Shown: in pieces, positions 35,852 through 50,800 of the stretch
How positions within the stretch are numbered: position 1 is the stretch's first letter
Layout of the letters: each line of letters starts with the position of its first letter
Assembly (NCBI GenBank): GCA_027704905.1
Contig: CM051019.1
Location: 19,537,867 to 19,601,866, forward strand
DNA length: 64,000 nucleotides
Source: Muraenolepis orangiensis
Lineage: Eukaryota; Chordata; Actinopteri; Gadiformes; Muraenolepididae
Reading direction: 5' to 3'
The notes under the pieces: generated by a model
The model's input: only the letters and a program-made list of their open reading frames with translations
Database searches by the model: none
What the model was told of the DNA's origin: nothing
Program-made: the position numbers and the translations under genes

Positions 35852-38800
35852 ATGGAGGAGAACGGTGCACACTTCTTCGAGGGGACGGAGAAGCTGCTGG
35901 AGGTGTGGTTCACCCGGCAGGACGATGCCCATGACACCGGCGACCTCCGAAGCATCCCGAGGTGGGTAACCGGGGGGAGGGAGGCCGGAGGGGCTCATCA
36001 GGGGGGGGGAGGAGAGGGAACAACCTGTCATCCACTACAGACACCCACATCGTCGTCACGTTTATTTAACTTTATCACACTTTTATTCATGTGACCTGCC
36101 AATAACTATGCAAACCTTTGGGTGGGGGGCGGTGTCCTCGTTGTAGTGGTCCGCCGTGAGAGGCTCACAAGCGGCTTGGGGGTTTGTTGTTGAGCTGCCA
36201 CCGACTCTCCGGAGACCCGCTTGCCTGCTCACGCAGGTTCTCATTTCTAAGATGGCCCTCGGAGCTACCGCTAGCCGAGCCATTGGTTCCCACGCCTGTC
36301 GCTAGCTCCGGCTAAGTCGAGTCGGCGGCAGCAGCCATTGGTTCTCATGGCATGCCGCTATAGCTCTCCCCGGCTAAGCTGAGTCATTAGTTCCCATTCA
36401 TTCCCCAGCACCGCTCTGTACTGTCGGGTCGCTCCCCGGGGGGGTTGTTATGGTGTCAGTTGGTATCGGTATACGGCACTACGGAGGGCTATTTCTCTGA
36501 AAATGTCTCGAGCAAGGAGGCGGCGGAGGGCCGCGGACCAACTGCCCGTCGGCGGAGCAGCGGTGCGTCGCGTGGGTCACTCGCTCCGTCGACCTGGTCT
36601 CCGAGGGGAGGGGGTGACGGGGGAGCTAATGATATCCGATGTGGCGTTAATAAGTATGTTTACTGTTTAGTTGTTTTACATGAACCCCGTCCAAGTGCTG
36701 GTGATGTATAGGAGCTGTCCTCATCCTCCTGCGTCATGTCGGCCTCACATGTGGTCGTCACCGCGTGCGCTGTCCTGCTGTCCCGACATGACGATGGGAA
36801 TCAAACCTCGAACCCCTTTTTCTGATGGCCACTAGTACTACTTTAACGCGTACTACATTATACTATACTACAGATAGTGTATTGTACCGGTCGGTGTCGG
36901 TTAGTATTTATTACACGAGGTTCGTATATGGCCAGGAAAAACACTAATGAGACGCTGGGACTGCCCAGTAATACATACGTATGTGTGTTGCATAATACAC
37001 ATATCTTATGTAACATTATATACATGGCGTATGTTACATTTATATACATGGCGTATGTTACATGTATATACATGGCGTATGTTACATTTATATACATGGC
37101 GTATGTTACACACATAAACACAAGGTAGGTGTGTGTGTGTGAAGGGCTGCAAACCAGCCCTTAACCTCACTAGGTTATTTTCGGTCGAGTCACGTTTTCC
37201 TCCACGGACCCCACTCGTCTCTCCCCGCGGGGGGCCGCCACCTATAGAATGTTTACGTGTGTGTTATTGTTCAATAGTGTAGACGCTTCTCAAGGCAGCG
37301 GCCAGACACTCTTAAGAACCGTCATGTTCTCTTTAGTCAACGCTGAAGAACCGCTTGAAACTCAACTTGACTAAAGGCCGCGCGCGTGTGTGTGTGTGTG
37401 TGTGGGTTTAGAGACTTCTGTATATTTGCAGCTGTAGTGTTTACTTTGCCTTGTGTGTGTACTGCCTAGTCTATCCCCAGTGTTTTACAGTGCTAGCGTG
37501 TGCTGCCTAGGGAATGTACAGTGCTAGAGTTTACTGTAGTGGTTCTCAACCGGTTCGGCCTCATGTGTCTTTAGTCATTACGTCATGAACCAAAAATAAT
37601 CATTGACTTATATTGCATTGACAATGACTTTTTGTTCTTTTCAAATACTTCGAGCGACCATTTTGGTAAACTCAATGAAATGGAAAGACATTGGTTATCA
37701 CTGAGCCGGTGGATACTTTTCAGTACTAGTGTATCAGAGAACACTTCTGTTTTAGAGCTGTAGTGTCTTTAATTTTTGTTTCACACAACATGACCGTGTT
37801 GTAACATTAGGAGTAGTTTGATTTGTGGACAGGCAGATATGTGGTGGTCTTCTGGGTCAAAGGTCGGCGGGTAACCTTTCAGCGTGTTAACCCCATCACT
37901 AACAATGGTTTTAGGAGCGCAGCGGGCGCTGGAGGGAAAGCAGCGAGGTCAGTACGGCGGGCAGATTAACGGCTCAAGGCTGACTGCAGGTCGCTGTGCA
38001 CCCTGGGCCCGCTGCCAATGTCCAAATAAGTCCACAAGGACGTCTGCTTCCCTGGCTTGCTCACAGACGTGTGCCCTACTGGCTGCTCTTGGCTCCTCAG
38101 ATACCCTACATAACTAGCCACAACCAGGCCCTACAGAACTAGCCACAACAAGCCCCTACATAACTAGCCACAACAAGCCCCTACATAACTAGCCACAACA
38201 AGCCCCTACATAACTAGCCACAACCAGCACCTACATAACTAGCCACAACCAGCCCCCAAATAACTAGCCACAACCAGCCCCAAATAACTAGCCACAACCA
38301 GCCACAACTAGCCCCTACACAACCAGCCACAACTAGCTTCTAAATAACTAGCAACTTGTAACTAATCACAACTGGACCAAAGATAACTAGCCACATTGAA
38401 CTAGCCCTAACTAACTAGCCACATTGAACCCCACATTGAGGTCCGGCAGGATAGCTCAGTCTGTTGGTACCTGGCTTGGAAACCGGAGGGTCGCCGGTTC
38501 AAGTCCCCGAAACACCTGGGCACTGCCGATGTGCCCTTGAGCAAGGCACCAGACCCGGGCGCTGTATATACAATAGCTGCCCACTGCTCCTAAAACTAGG
38601 ATGGGTTAAATGCAGATAAACACATTTCACTGTGTGAAATGTGTTTCAATGTATTTGACCAATAAAGAGGATTCAATCCTCCAGATTTAGATTTGAACTA
38701 GCCCTTACTAACAAGCCCCTTAATAACTAGCCACATTGAGCTATCCCTGAATAACTAGCCTCTAAAAAGGGGCTAGTTTTTTAAGTTAAGATACAATATA

Positions 38801-41800
38801 TATATATATACTATAGTATATATATAGTATATAAATAGTATTATTTAATAGTTAGTATTATGATTCTGATTCAAGAAGATGACAACATATATTGTAATTT
38901 ATTACCATTTTTCTTAACTGCTAATGATACAACGGTCAACATCTGTTTTGTATAATTAAATAAAGTTGGTTAATGTTCATTGTTATGGTAGCAAATGGGA
39001 TTGTCAAGCAGTCAGTCTGCTTGACAATCCCATCTAGTGGACTGAAAAGTAGAAGTAGCTCCAACTAACCATGTAGACCTTAAATAACTAGCCACTTCTA
39101 AGTATCCACAACTAGCCCACATACAACTAACCCAATCTAGCAAGCTCACTACCCTCCAGCTCACTATTCTCACTACCCTCTAGCTCTCTACTCTTACTAC
39201 CCTTCAGCTCACCACCCTCGGCTTACTACCCTCTAGCTCACTATGCTTACTACCCTCCAACTTACTACGCTGCAGCTCACTACCCTCCAGATCACTACGC
39301 TCACTACCTGCCAGCTCACTACCCTCCAGTTCACTACGCTCACTACCCTCCAGATCACTATGCTCACTACCCTCCAGATCACTATGCTCACTACCCTCCA
39401 GATCACTATGCTCACTACCCTCCAGATCACTATGCTCACTACCCTCCAGATCACTATGCTCACTACCCTCCAGATCACTATGCTCACTACCCTCCAGCTC
39501 ACTATTCTCACTACCCTCTAGCTCACTATTCTCACTACCCTCTAGCTCTCTACTCTTACTACCCTTCAGCTCACCACCCTCGGCTTACTACCCTCTAGCT
39601 CACTATGCTTACTACCCTCCAACTTACTACGCTGCAGCTCACTACCCTCCAGATCACTACGCTCACTACCTGCCAGCTCACTACCCTCCAGTTCACTACG
39701 CTCACTACCCTCCAGATCACTATGCTCACTACCCTCCAGATCACTATGCTCACTACCCTCCAGATCACTACGCTCACTACCCTCCAGATCACTATGCTCA
39801 CTACCCTCCAGATCACTACGCTCACTACCCTCCAGATCACTATGCTCACTACCCTCCAGATCACTATGCTCACTACCCTCCAGATCACTATGCTCACTAC
39901 CCTCCAGATCACTATGCTCACTACCCTCCAGATCACTACGCTCACTACCCTCCAGATCACTATGCTCACTACCCTCCAGATCACTATGCTCACTACCGTC
40001 CAGATCACTAGGCTCACTACCCTCCAGATCACTATGCTCACTACCCTCCAGATCACTATGCTCACTACCCTCCAGATCACTATGCTCACTACCCTCCAGA
40101 TCACTATGCTCACTACCCTCCAGATCACTATGCTCACTACCCTCCAGATCACTATGCTCACTACCCTCCAGATCACTATGCTCACTACCCTCCAGCTCAC
40201 TATTCTCACTACCCTCTAGCTCACTATTCTCACTACCCTCTAGCTCTCTACTCTTACTACCCTTCAGCTCACCACCCTCGGCTTACTACCCTCTAGCTCA
40301 CTATGCTTACTACCCTCCAACTTACTACGCTGCAGCTCACTACCCTCCAGATCACTACGCTCACTACCTGCCAGCTCACTACCCTCCAGTTCACTACGCT
40401 CACTACCCTCCAGATCACTATGCTCACTACCCTCCAGATCACTATGCTCACTACCCTCCAGATCACTACGCTCACTACCCTCCAGATCACTATGCTCACT
40501 ACCCTCCAGATCACTACGCTCACTACCCTCCAGATCACTATGCTCACTACCCTCCAGATCACTATGCTCACTACCCTCCAGATCACTATGCTCACTACCC
40601 TCCAGATCACTATGCTCACTACCCTCCAGATCACTACGCTCACTACCCTCCAGATCACTATGCTCACTACCCTCCAGATCACTATGCTCACTACCGTCCA
40701 GATCACTAGGCTCACTACCCTCCAGATCACTATGCTCACTACCCTCCAGATCACTATGCTCACTACCCTCCAGATCACTATGCTCACTACCCTCCAGATC
40801 ACTATGCTCACTACCCTCCAGATCACTATGCTCACTACCCTCCAGATCACTATGCTCACTACCCTCCAGCTCTGCACTCTCAACCCCACGCCCAGAAGTG
40901 TACATGACAGGAAGTGAGTGTCGGGTGAAGACGGGCCTCTTTTCCATTCATTTAAGAAATCTAATCTGCCGCGTGCTCCCTCCGCCTGTTCTCTCCCCTG
41001 GGTCAGCTGACCCAGCACAGCTTCCAGAAATAGCCCATAACGTGTCGCTAGGCTAGTGAATTGCTAGCCCCTAGCATGTCTCTAGGCTAGTGAATCACTA
41101 GGCTAGTGAGTCACTACCCCGGGGAGTTGTAGCATGAGGTGAACTCCGGTGAGTGTGAGAATATTTGAGTTTGAAGGGGAAAAGACTAGAGGTGGGACGA
41201 TCGATCGGCTTCCGATCATTATCGGCCGATTTTGATGAAAAATGCGCAATCGGAGAATGCCGATCTTTCTTTAATGTTGCCGATTTCATAGCCGATCCTG
41301 CACGTGAGAAACATGTGAGCTCATTTCTTTACCAACAAGACAAATTTAATAAGACACCTGAAAACCCATCACCCAGCGCAGCATGGCGAGTTTGTTAAAC
41401 TGACCGTGGAGAACGAGAACCCCAGGAATGCATGATGGATGAAACTGTTCTATAATACAGGGGTTCCCACCCTTTTTTGTGCCACGGACCGGCAGATACA
41501 TGAAAAAAGATCTCGCGGACCAGTTGTCAATTTTCACAGACCGGTTGTCAAAGTGTGTGTCAACACACACCCCTAACAAAACGGCAGGGCTCGATTTCAG
41601 TATAAACGCGCATGTACGCGGAGCACCCGTAACACAAACCCCGGCTCGTTCGCGACCGACACGTCACTAGCGCGTAGTCTCTTTAGTAGCGCGTGTAACT
41701 GAGTCTCTCGTTATGCCGCCGATATATATTTAATGTATATATCGCTATATAATCTATATATATAGATTATACTATATATATCATCTCTATATATAGATTA

Positions 41801-44800
41801 TACCGCCCGCCGTTCACCTATACTCAAATTATTTGAGTCAAATATGATGATAAACACACAGCTGTTTCGCCACCCGGCAGTAACACCTCCACGGCCCGGT
41901 ACCGGTCCGCGGCCCGGCGTTTGGGAACCCCTGCTATAATAGACTGCTATAGCAGCAATACACTGTAGACCGCTATAGCTGCAAAAAAAAATAATAATCG
42001 GTGATCGGTGGGGCAGATATTTCTCATTGTGATCGGTGGCAAAAAACGTGATCGTCCCATCCCTAGAAAATACCTAATTGTAGCCGCTGGGGCCCGGGCC
42101 CTGCAGCGTTCTGTAATGGATCTCTCGGTCTCTGTTGTTTGCAAAGCAGCTGTCCAATCCCTCTGTCTCTGTCGCTCAGCTATTTGCGATAAGTGACTGA
42201 TCTCTACCCTGCCCACTTCCCCGTCAGCCCATCAGAACAAGCCCCTAGTCCTGTGTAGCACCTGGAAGTAGCTCAGGTGTTATCGTGAAGACTTCCAGGG
42301 AAGCCCTGTGTGGCCGCATGCACTCAACATACGTGATGTTTTGTTCATGTCTACATAACATATGAACGTGTGAGCATAATGAACCAGGATGATGAACTGA
42401 TGAACGCTATACAGAACCCATTATAATGCGCTGCATTCTGGTGGAGTAAGTATTAACCTGTGTGCCTCCTTTGTTTCTGTCTTTTAGGTTTGAGTGGGAC
42501 AAACTTCTGGAGAATGTGCATTGTTTGATCATTAGTGTGACAAAGACCGACCGACAGGAAGCTTATATACTCAGGTAAGTGTCTCTGTTTCTCTCTTGTG
42601 TCTTCATAGTATCGTAGTGGTATTCCCAGAATGTAGAGACCCAACTCATCCTACATTGTCGCTCAGACACCACACACACACACAAATACCTACTGTATAG
42701 TCCTGCTGCACACTCAGACAACTCTTGAGTACACCTGAATTAAGTCTGTGGCCAGATCTGAAAAAGGCTGGTCTAAAATGTTCCTGGGCGTAGTCTGGGT
42801 GCAGAAGCAATAGTGGTCTCCAGTAGTCAAATGGTTTGTGGTCAACCCCATGTGTGTGTGTGTGGGCCTCTCCTCTCTGGATTTGCCTATATGCTGTCAC
42901 TCTAATGCCATCAAATCCCAAGGGCTCAGCTAGGTTCCTACCTGAGTTGTTATAGTATGACCATATATGGACGTGGACCCAGAGGTTCTTAGACAAGTGG
43001 ACATAGAACAGACCTTATCCACATGTAGATAGTATCTATGAAAACCAAGTTGACCTCCGGAAGGTTTTCACCCACAAACACCCATTGGGTTAGACAGACG
43101 GCATCAGCTCACAGCAGTGAATCCGGAGAAGCTTCTCTTTTTAAGGCGGAGCTCAAACCCCAGAGAAACAAATTACTATGCACACACTAGTCTGGCTTCA
43201 GCGTTCACTCTCGAGACTGATCTCAAGTTCTCTTATTATATTTTAATATCGGAATAAACAGAGTTATCTTCGAGTATTCCAACCACTAAACCTAAGTGAA
43301 GGGGGCGCCTTATGTTTTCAACAACGGTATCTCCAGAATGTACACACAACCCACTTGGGAGGAAGGTTTACGCACTAACTGAAGTTAAGATGGTTTTTAA
43401 TCTGGCTAAGATGCCTCTTGTGACCTCTGACTAGCTGTAGTCTTTACACTGTTTTGAATTGTCTTCATTTGCAAGGGTGCAGAAATGTAAATTGTAAGCA
43501 ATTGTTTTAATGTGTAACCCTGCATTTGTTCACCTGCCAAATTGTGAATTATATCAACCATTGGCTGGTGTAAATTTTGGACTCTGAACTCTTAATGCTT
43601 ACCCATTCTACAGTTAGCATGTCTAACGCTTACCCCTTTTACAGTTGGCATGTCTAGCTTGAGTCCAAGGCTAACCCCTTCTACACTAAGCATGTCTAGT
43701 CCAAGGCTAACCCCTTCTACAGTTAGCATGTCTAGCTCTAGTCCAAGGTTAACCCCTTCTACAGTTAGCATGTCTAGCTCTAGTCCAACACTAACCCCTT
43801 CTACAGTAAGCATGTCTAGCTCTAGTCCAAATCTAATGTGGTAGCTCTAGCATGTGGTAGCTCTAGCCTCTCTAACTCTATTGTGGTAGCTCAAGCGAGT
43901 GTATCGTAGCCCTAGTGGGTCTAACTCTGTGGTGTGTTTCCTCCACAGTGAGAGTAGCATGTTTGTCTCTAAGAGACGATTCATTTTGAAGACGTGTGGA
44001 ACCACCCTCTTACTGCAAGCCCTGGTCCCCCTGCTGGAGCTGGCTCGCCAGTACTGCGGCTTCGACGCCATCAAGGTCAGTCACACACGCCTCTCCCTGT
44101 CCAGTCACGGCTGCCCTCTCTCCCCCTGTCCAATCACGTCTGTCTATTGCTCTGCCCTGTCCAATCCAGTCCGTCTATTGCTCTGCCCTGTCCAATCACG
44201 TCGGTCTATTGCTCTGCCCTGTCCAATCACGTCTGTCTATTGCTCTGCCCTGTCCAATCACGTCGGTCTATTCCACTCAGTGTGGATGTAGGTTTGTATA
44301 GCTGATCTCTGGTCTGAGTATAGTGTTTGTATAGCTGATCTCTGGTCAGAGTATAGTGTTTGTATAGCGGTTCTCTGTTCAGAATATAGTGTTTGTATAG
44401 CTGTTCTCTGGTCAGTGTACTGATATGTCAGTTTGTTTTCTTCCAGAATTTCTTTTATTCCCGTAAGAACTTCATGAAGCCGACACAGCAGGAGTTCCCT
44501 CATCGTAACTTCCAGGAGGAGGTGGACTTTCTGGCTCTGATGTTCCCAAGTATGCCTACGCCACACAGCTATATCCTCCCTGGTTATCTAAATCATATTA
44601 CTATATCCTCCCCTGGTTATCTAAATCATATTACTATATCCTCCCCTGGAGCTACATCATATTACTATATCCTCCCCTCTACTACATCATATTACTATAT
44701 CCTCCCCTCTACTACATCCTATAACTATATCCTCCTCTACATCATCCTATAACTAAATCCTCCCCTCTACTACATAATATAACTATATCCTCCCCTCTAC

Positions 44801-47800
44801 TACATCATATAACTATATCCTCCGCTCTACTACATCATATAACTATATCCCCCTCCACTACATCATATAACTATATCCTCCCCTCTACTACATCCTATAA
44901 CTATATCCTCCCCTCTACTACATCATATAACTATATCCTCCCCTCCACTACATCCTATAACTATCCTCCCCTCTACTACATAATATAACTATCCTCCCCT
45001 CTACTACATCCTATAACTATATCCTCCCCTCTACTACATCCTATAACTATATCCTCCTCTCCACTACATCCTATAACTATATCCTCCCCTCTACTACATC
45101 ATATAACTATATCCTCCCCTCTACTACATCATATAACTATATCCTCCCCTCTACTACATCATATAACTATATCCTCCCCTCTACTACATCCTATAACTAT
45201 ATCCTCCCCTCTTCTACATCATATAACTATATCCTCCCCTCTACTACATAATATAACTATATCCCCTCTACTACATCCTATAACTATATCCTCCCCTCTA
45301 CTACATCCTATAACTATATCCTCCCCTCTACTACATCCTATAACTATATCCTCCCTCTCACTACATCATATAACTATATCCTCCCCTCTACTACATCCTA
45401 TAACTATATCCTCCCCTCTACTACATAATATAACTATCCTCCCCTCCACTACATAATATAACTATCCTCCTCTACTACATCCTATAACTATATCCTCCCC
45501 TCTACTACATCCTATAACTAAATCCTCCCCTCTACTACATCATATAACTATATCCTCCCCTCTACTACATCCTATAACTATATCCTCCCCTATCTACATC
45601 ATATAACTATCCTCCCCTACTACATCATATAACTATATCCTCCCCTCTACTACATCATATAACTATATCCTCCCCTCTACTACATCCTATAACTATATCC
45701 TCCCCTCTACTACATCATATAACTATATCCTCCCCTCTACTACATCATATAACTATATCCTCCCTCTACTACATCATATAACTATATCCTCCCCTCTACT
45801 ACATCATATAACTATATCCTCCCCTCTACTACATCATATAACTATATCCTCCTCTCCACTACATCATATAACTATATCCTCCCCTCTACTACATCCTATA
45901 ACTATATCCTCCCCTCTACTACATCATATAACTATATCCTCCCCTCTACTACATAATATAACTATTCCCCCTCTACTACATCCTATAACTATATCCTCCC
46001 CTCTACTACATCATATAACTATATCCTCCCCTCTACTACATCATATAACTATATCCTCCCCTCTACTACATCATATAACTATATCCTCCCCTCTACTACA
46101 TCATATAACTATATCCTCCCCTCTACTACATCATATAACTATATCCTCCCTCTACTACATCATATAACTATATCCTCCCCTCTACTACATCATATAACTA
46201 TATCCTCCCCTCTACTACATCATATAACTATATCCTCCCCTCTACTACATCATATAACTATATCCTCCCCTCTACTACATCATATAACTATATCCTCCCC
46301 TCTACTACATCCTATAACTATATCCTCCCCTCTACTACATCATATAACTATATCCTCCCCTCTACTACATCCTATAACTATATCCTCCCCTCTACTACAT
46401 CCTATAACTATATCCTCCCCTCTACTACATCATATAACTATATCCTCCCCTCTACTACATCCTATAACTATATCCTCCCCTCTACTACATCATATAACTA
46501 TCCTCCCCTCTACTACATCATATAACTATATCCTCCCCTCTACTACATCCTATAACTATATCCTCCCCTCTACTACATCCTATAACTATATCCTCCCCTC
46601 TACTACATCCTATAACTATATCCTCCCCTCTACTACATCCTATAACTATATCCTCCCCTCTACTACATAATATAACTATCCTCCCCTCTACTACATCCTA
46701 TAACTATATCCTCCCCTCTACTACATCCTATAACTATATCCTCCCCTCTACTACATCATATAACTATATCCTCCCCTCTACTACATCCTATAACTATATC
46801 CTCCCCTCTACTACATCATATAACTATATCCTCCCCTCTACTACATCCTATAACTATATCCTCCCCTCTACTACATCATATAACTATATCCTCCCCTCTA
46901 CTACATCATATAACTATATCCTCCCCTCTACTACATCATATAACTATATCCTCCCCTCTACTACATCCTATAACTATATCCTCCCCTCTACTACATCCTA
47001 TAACTATATCCTCCCTCTACTACATCATATAACTATATCCTCCCTCTACTACATAATATAACTATATCCTCCCCTCTACTACATCCTATAACTATATCCT
47101 CCCCTCTACTACATAATATAACTATATCCTCCCCTCTACTACATAATATAACTATATCCTCCCCTCTACTACATCCTATAACTATATCCTCCCCTCTACT
47201 ACATCATATAACTATATCCTCCCCTCTACTACATCCTATAACTATATCCTCCCCTCTACTACATAATATAACTATCCTCCCCTCTACTACATCCTATAAC
47301 TATATCCTCCCCTCTACTACATCCTATAACTATATCCTCCCTCCACTACATCCTATAACTATATCCTCCCTCTACTACATCATATAACTATATCCTCCCC
47401 TCTACTACATCATATAACTATATCCTCCCCTCTACTACATAATATAACTATATCCTCTCTACTACATCCTATAACTATATCCTCCCCTCTACTACATCCT
47501 ATAACTATATCCTCCCCTCTATTACATAATATAACTATATCCTCCTCTATTACATAATATAACTATATCCTCCCCTCTACTACATCCTATAACTATATCC
47601 TCCCCTCTACTACATCCTATAACTATATCCTCCCCTCTACTACATCCTATAACTATATCCTCCCCTCTACTGCATAATATAACTATATCCTCCCCTCTAC
47701 TACATCCTATAACTATATCCTCCCCTTTACATCCTATAACTATATCCTCCTCTCCACTACATCCTATAACTATATCCTCCCCTCTACTACATCATATAAC

Positions 47801-50800
47801 TATATCCTCCCCTCTACTACATAATATAACTATCCTCTCTACTACATCCTATAACTATATCCTCCCCTCTACTACATCCTATAACTATATCCTCCCCTCT
47901 ATTACATAATATAACTATATCCTCTCCTCTATTACATAATATAACTATATCCTCCCCTCTACTACATAATATAACTATATCCTCCCCTCTACTACATAAT
48001 ATAACTATATCCTCCCCTCTACTACATCCTATAACTATATCCTCCCCTCTACTACATCCTATAACTATATCCTCCCCTCTACTACATCCTATAACTATAT
48101 CCTCCCCTCTACTGCATAATATAACTATATCCTCCCCTCTACTACATCCTATAACTATATCCTCCCCTCTACTACATAATATAACTATCCTCCCCTCTAC
48201 TACATCCTATAACTATCCTCCCCTCTACTACATAATATAACTATATCCTCCCCTCTACTACATCCTATAACTATATCCTCCCCTCTACTACATCATATAA
48301 CTATATCCTCCCCTCCACTACATCATATAACTATATCCTCCCCTCTACTACATCCTATAACTATATCCTCCCCTACATCATATAACTATATCCTCCCCTC
48401 TACTACATAATATAACTATATCCTCCCCTCTACTACATCCTATAACTATCCTCCCCTCCACTACATCATATAACTATATCCTCCCCTCTACTACATAATA
48501 TAACTATATCCTCCCCTCTACTACATCCTATAACTATATCCTCCCCTCTACTACATCCTATAACTATATTCCCCCTCTACTACATAATATAACTATGTCC
48601 TCCCCTCTACTACATCCTATAACTATATCCTCCCCTCTACTACATCCTATAACTATCCTCCCCTCTACTACATAATATAACTATCCCCTCTACTACATCC
48701 TATAACTATATCCTCCCCTTTACATCCTATAACTATATCCTCCTCTCCACTACATCCTATAACTATATCCTCCCCTCTACTACATCATATAACTATATCC
48801 TCCCCTCTACTACATAATATAACTATATCCTCTCTACTACATCCTATAACTATATCCTCCCCTCTACTACATCCTATAACTATATCCTCCCCTCTATTAC
48901 ATAATATAACTATATCCTCCCTCTACTACATAATATAACTATATCCTCCCCTCTACTACATCCTATAACTATATCCTCCCCTCTACTACATCCTATAACT
49001 ATATCCTCCCCTCTACTACATCCTATAACTATATCCTCCCCTCTACTACATCCTATAACTATATCCTCCCCTCTACTACATAATATAACTATATCCTCCC
49101 CTCTACTACATCCTATAACTATATCCTCCCCTTTACATCCTATAACTATATCCTCCTCTCCACTACATCCTATAACTATATCCTCCCCTCTACTACATCA
49201 TATAACTATATCCTCCCCTCTACTACATAATATAACTATCCTCTCTACTACATCCTATAACTATATCCTCCCCTCTACTACATCCTATAACTATATCCTC
49301 CCCTCTATTACATAATATAACTATATCCTCTCCTCTATTACATAATATAACTATATCCTCCCCTCTACTACATAATATAACTATATCCTCCCCTCTACTA
49401 CATAATATAACTATATCCTCCCCTCTACTACATCCTATAACTATATCCTCCCCTCTACTACATCCTATAACTATATCCTCCCCTCTACTACATCCTATAA
49501 CTATATCCTCCCCTCTACTGCATAATATAACTATATCCTCCCCTCTACTACATCCTATAACTATATCCTCCCCTCTACTACATAATATAACTATCCTCCC
49601 CTCTACTACATCCTATAACTATCCTCCCCTCTACTACATAATATAACTATATCCTCCCCTCTACTACATCCTATAACTATATCCTCCCCTCTACTACATC
49701 CTATAACTATATCCTCCCCTCTACTACATCCTATAACTATATCCTCCCCTCTACTGCATAATATAACTATATCCTCCCCTCTACTACATCCTATAACTAT
49801 ATCCTCCCCTCTACTACATAATATAACTATCCTCCCCTCTACTACATCCTATAACTATCCTCCCCTCCACTACATCATATAACTATATCCTCCCCTCTAC
49901 TACATAATATAACTATATCCTCCCCTCTACTACATCCTATAACTATGTCCTCCCCTCTACTACATCCTATAACTATATCTCCCCTCTACTACATCATATA
50001 ACTATATCCTCCCCTCCACTACATCCTATAACTATCCTCCCCTCTACTACATAATATAACTATCCTCCCCTCTACTACATCCTATAACTATATCCTCTCC
50101 TTTACTACATCCTATAACTATATCCTCCTCTCCACTACATCTTATAACTATATCCTCCCCTCTACTACATCATATAACTATATCCTCCCCTCTACTACAT
50201 AATATAACTATATCCTCCCCTCCACTACATCCTATAACTAATCCTCCCCTCTACTACATCCTATAACTATATCCTCCCGTCTACTACATCCTATAACTAT
50301 ATCCTCCCCTCTACTACATCATATAACTATCCTCCCCTCTTCTACATCATATAACTATATCCTCCCCTCTTCTACATCCTATAACTATATCCTCCCCTCC
50401 ACGACATCCTATAACTATATCCTCCCCACTACTACATCCTATAACTATATCCTCCCCTCTTCTACATCATATAACTATATCCTCCCCTCTACTACATAAT
50501 ATAACTATATCCTCTCTACTACATCCTATAACTATATCCTCCCCTCTACTACATCCTATAACTATATCCTCCCCTCTACTACATAATATAACTATATCCT
50601 CCCCTCTATTACATAATATAACTATATCCTCCCCTCTACTACATAATATAACTATATCCTCCCCTCTACTACATAATATAACTATCCTCCCCTCTACTAC
50701 ATCCTATAACTATATCCTCCCCTCTACTACATCCTATAACTATATCCTCCCCTCTGCTACATAATATAACTATATCCTCCCCTCCACTACATAATATAAC

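Noticed and set aside
40264..40947. Acidic SDLEGSEH-type repeat protein on the minus strand
   Set aside because: It looks protein-like but is a reading of the 24-bp array. The other frames are equally open, and the region is an amd1 intron.
42888..43560. Possible extra amd1 exon in intron 2
   Set aside because: The splice phases of exons 2 and 3 join perfectly at the self-cleavage site, so no exon is needed or seen here.
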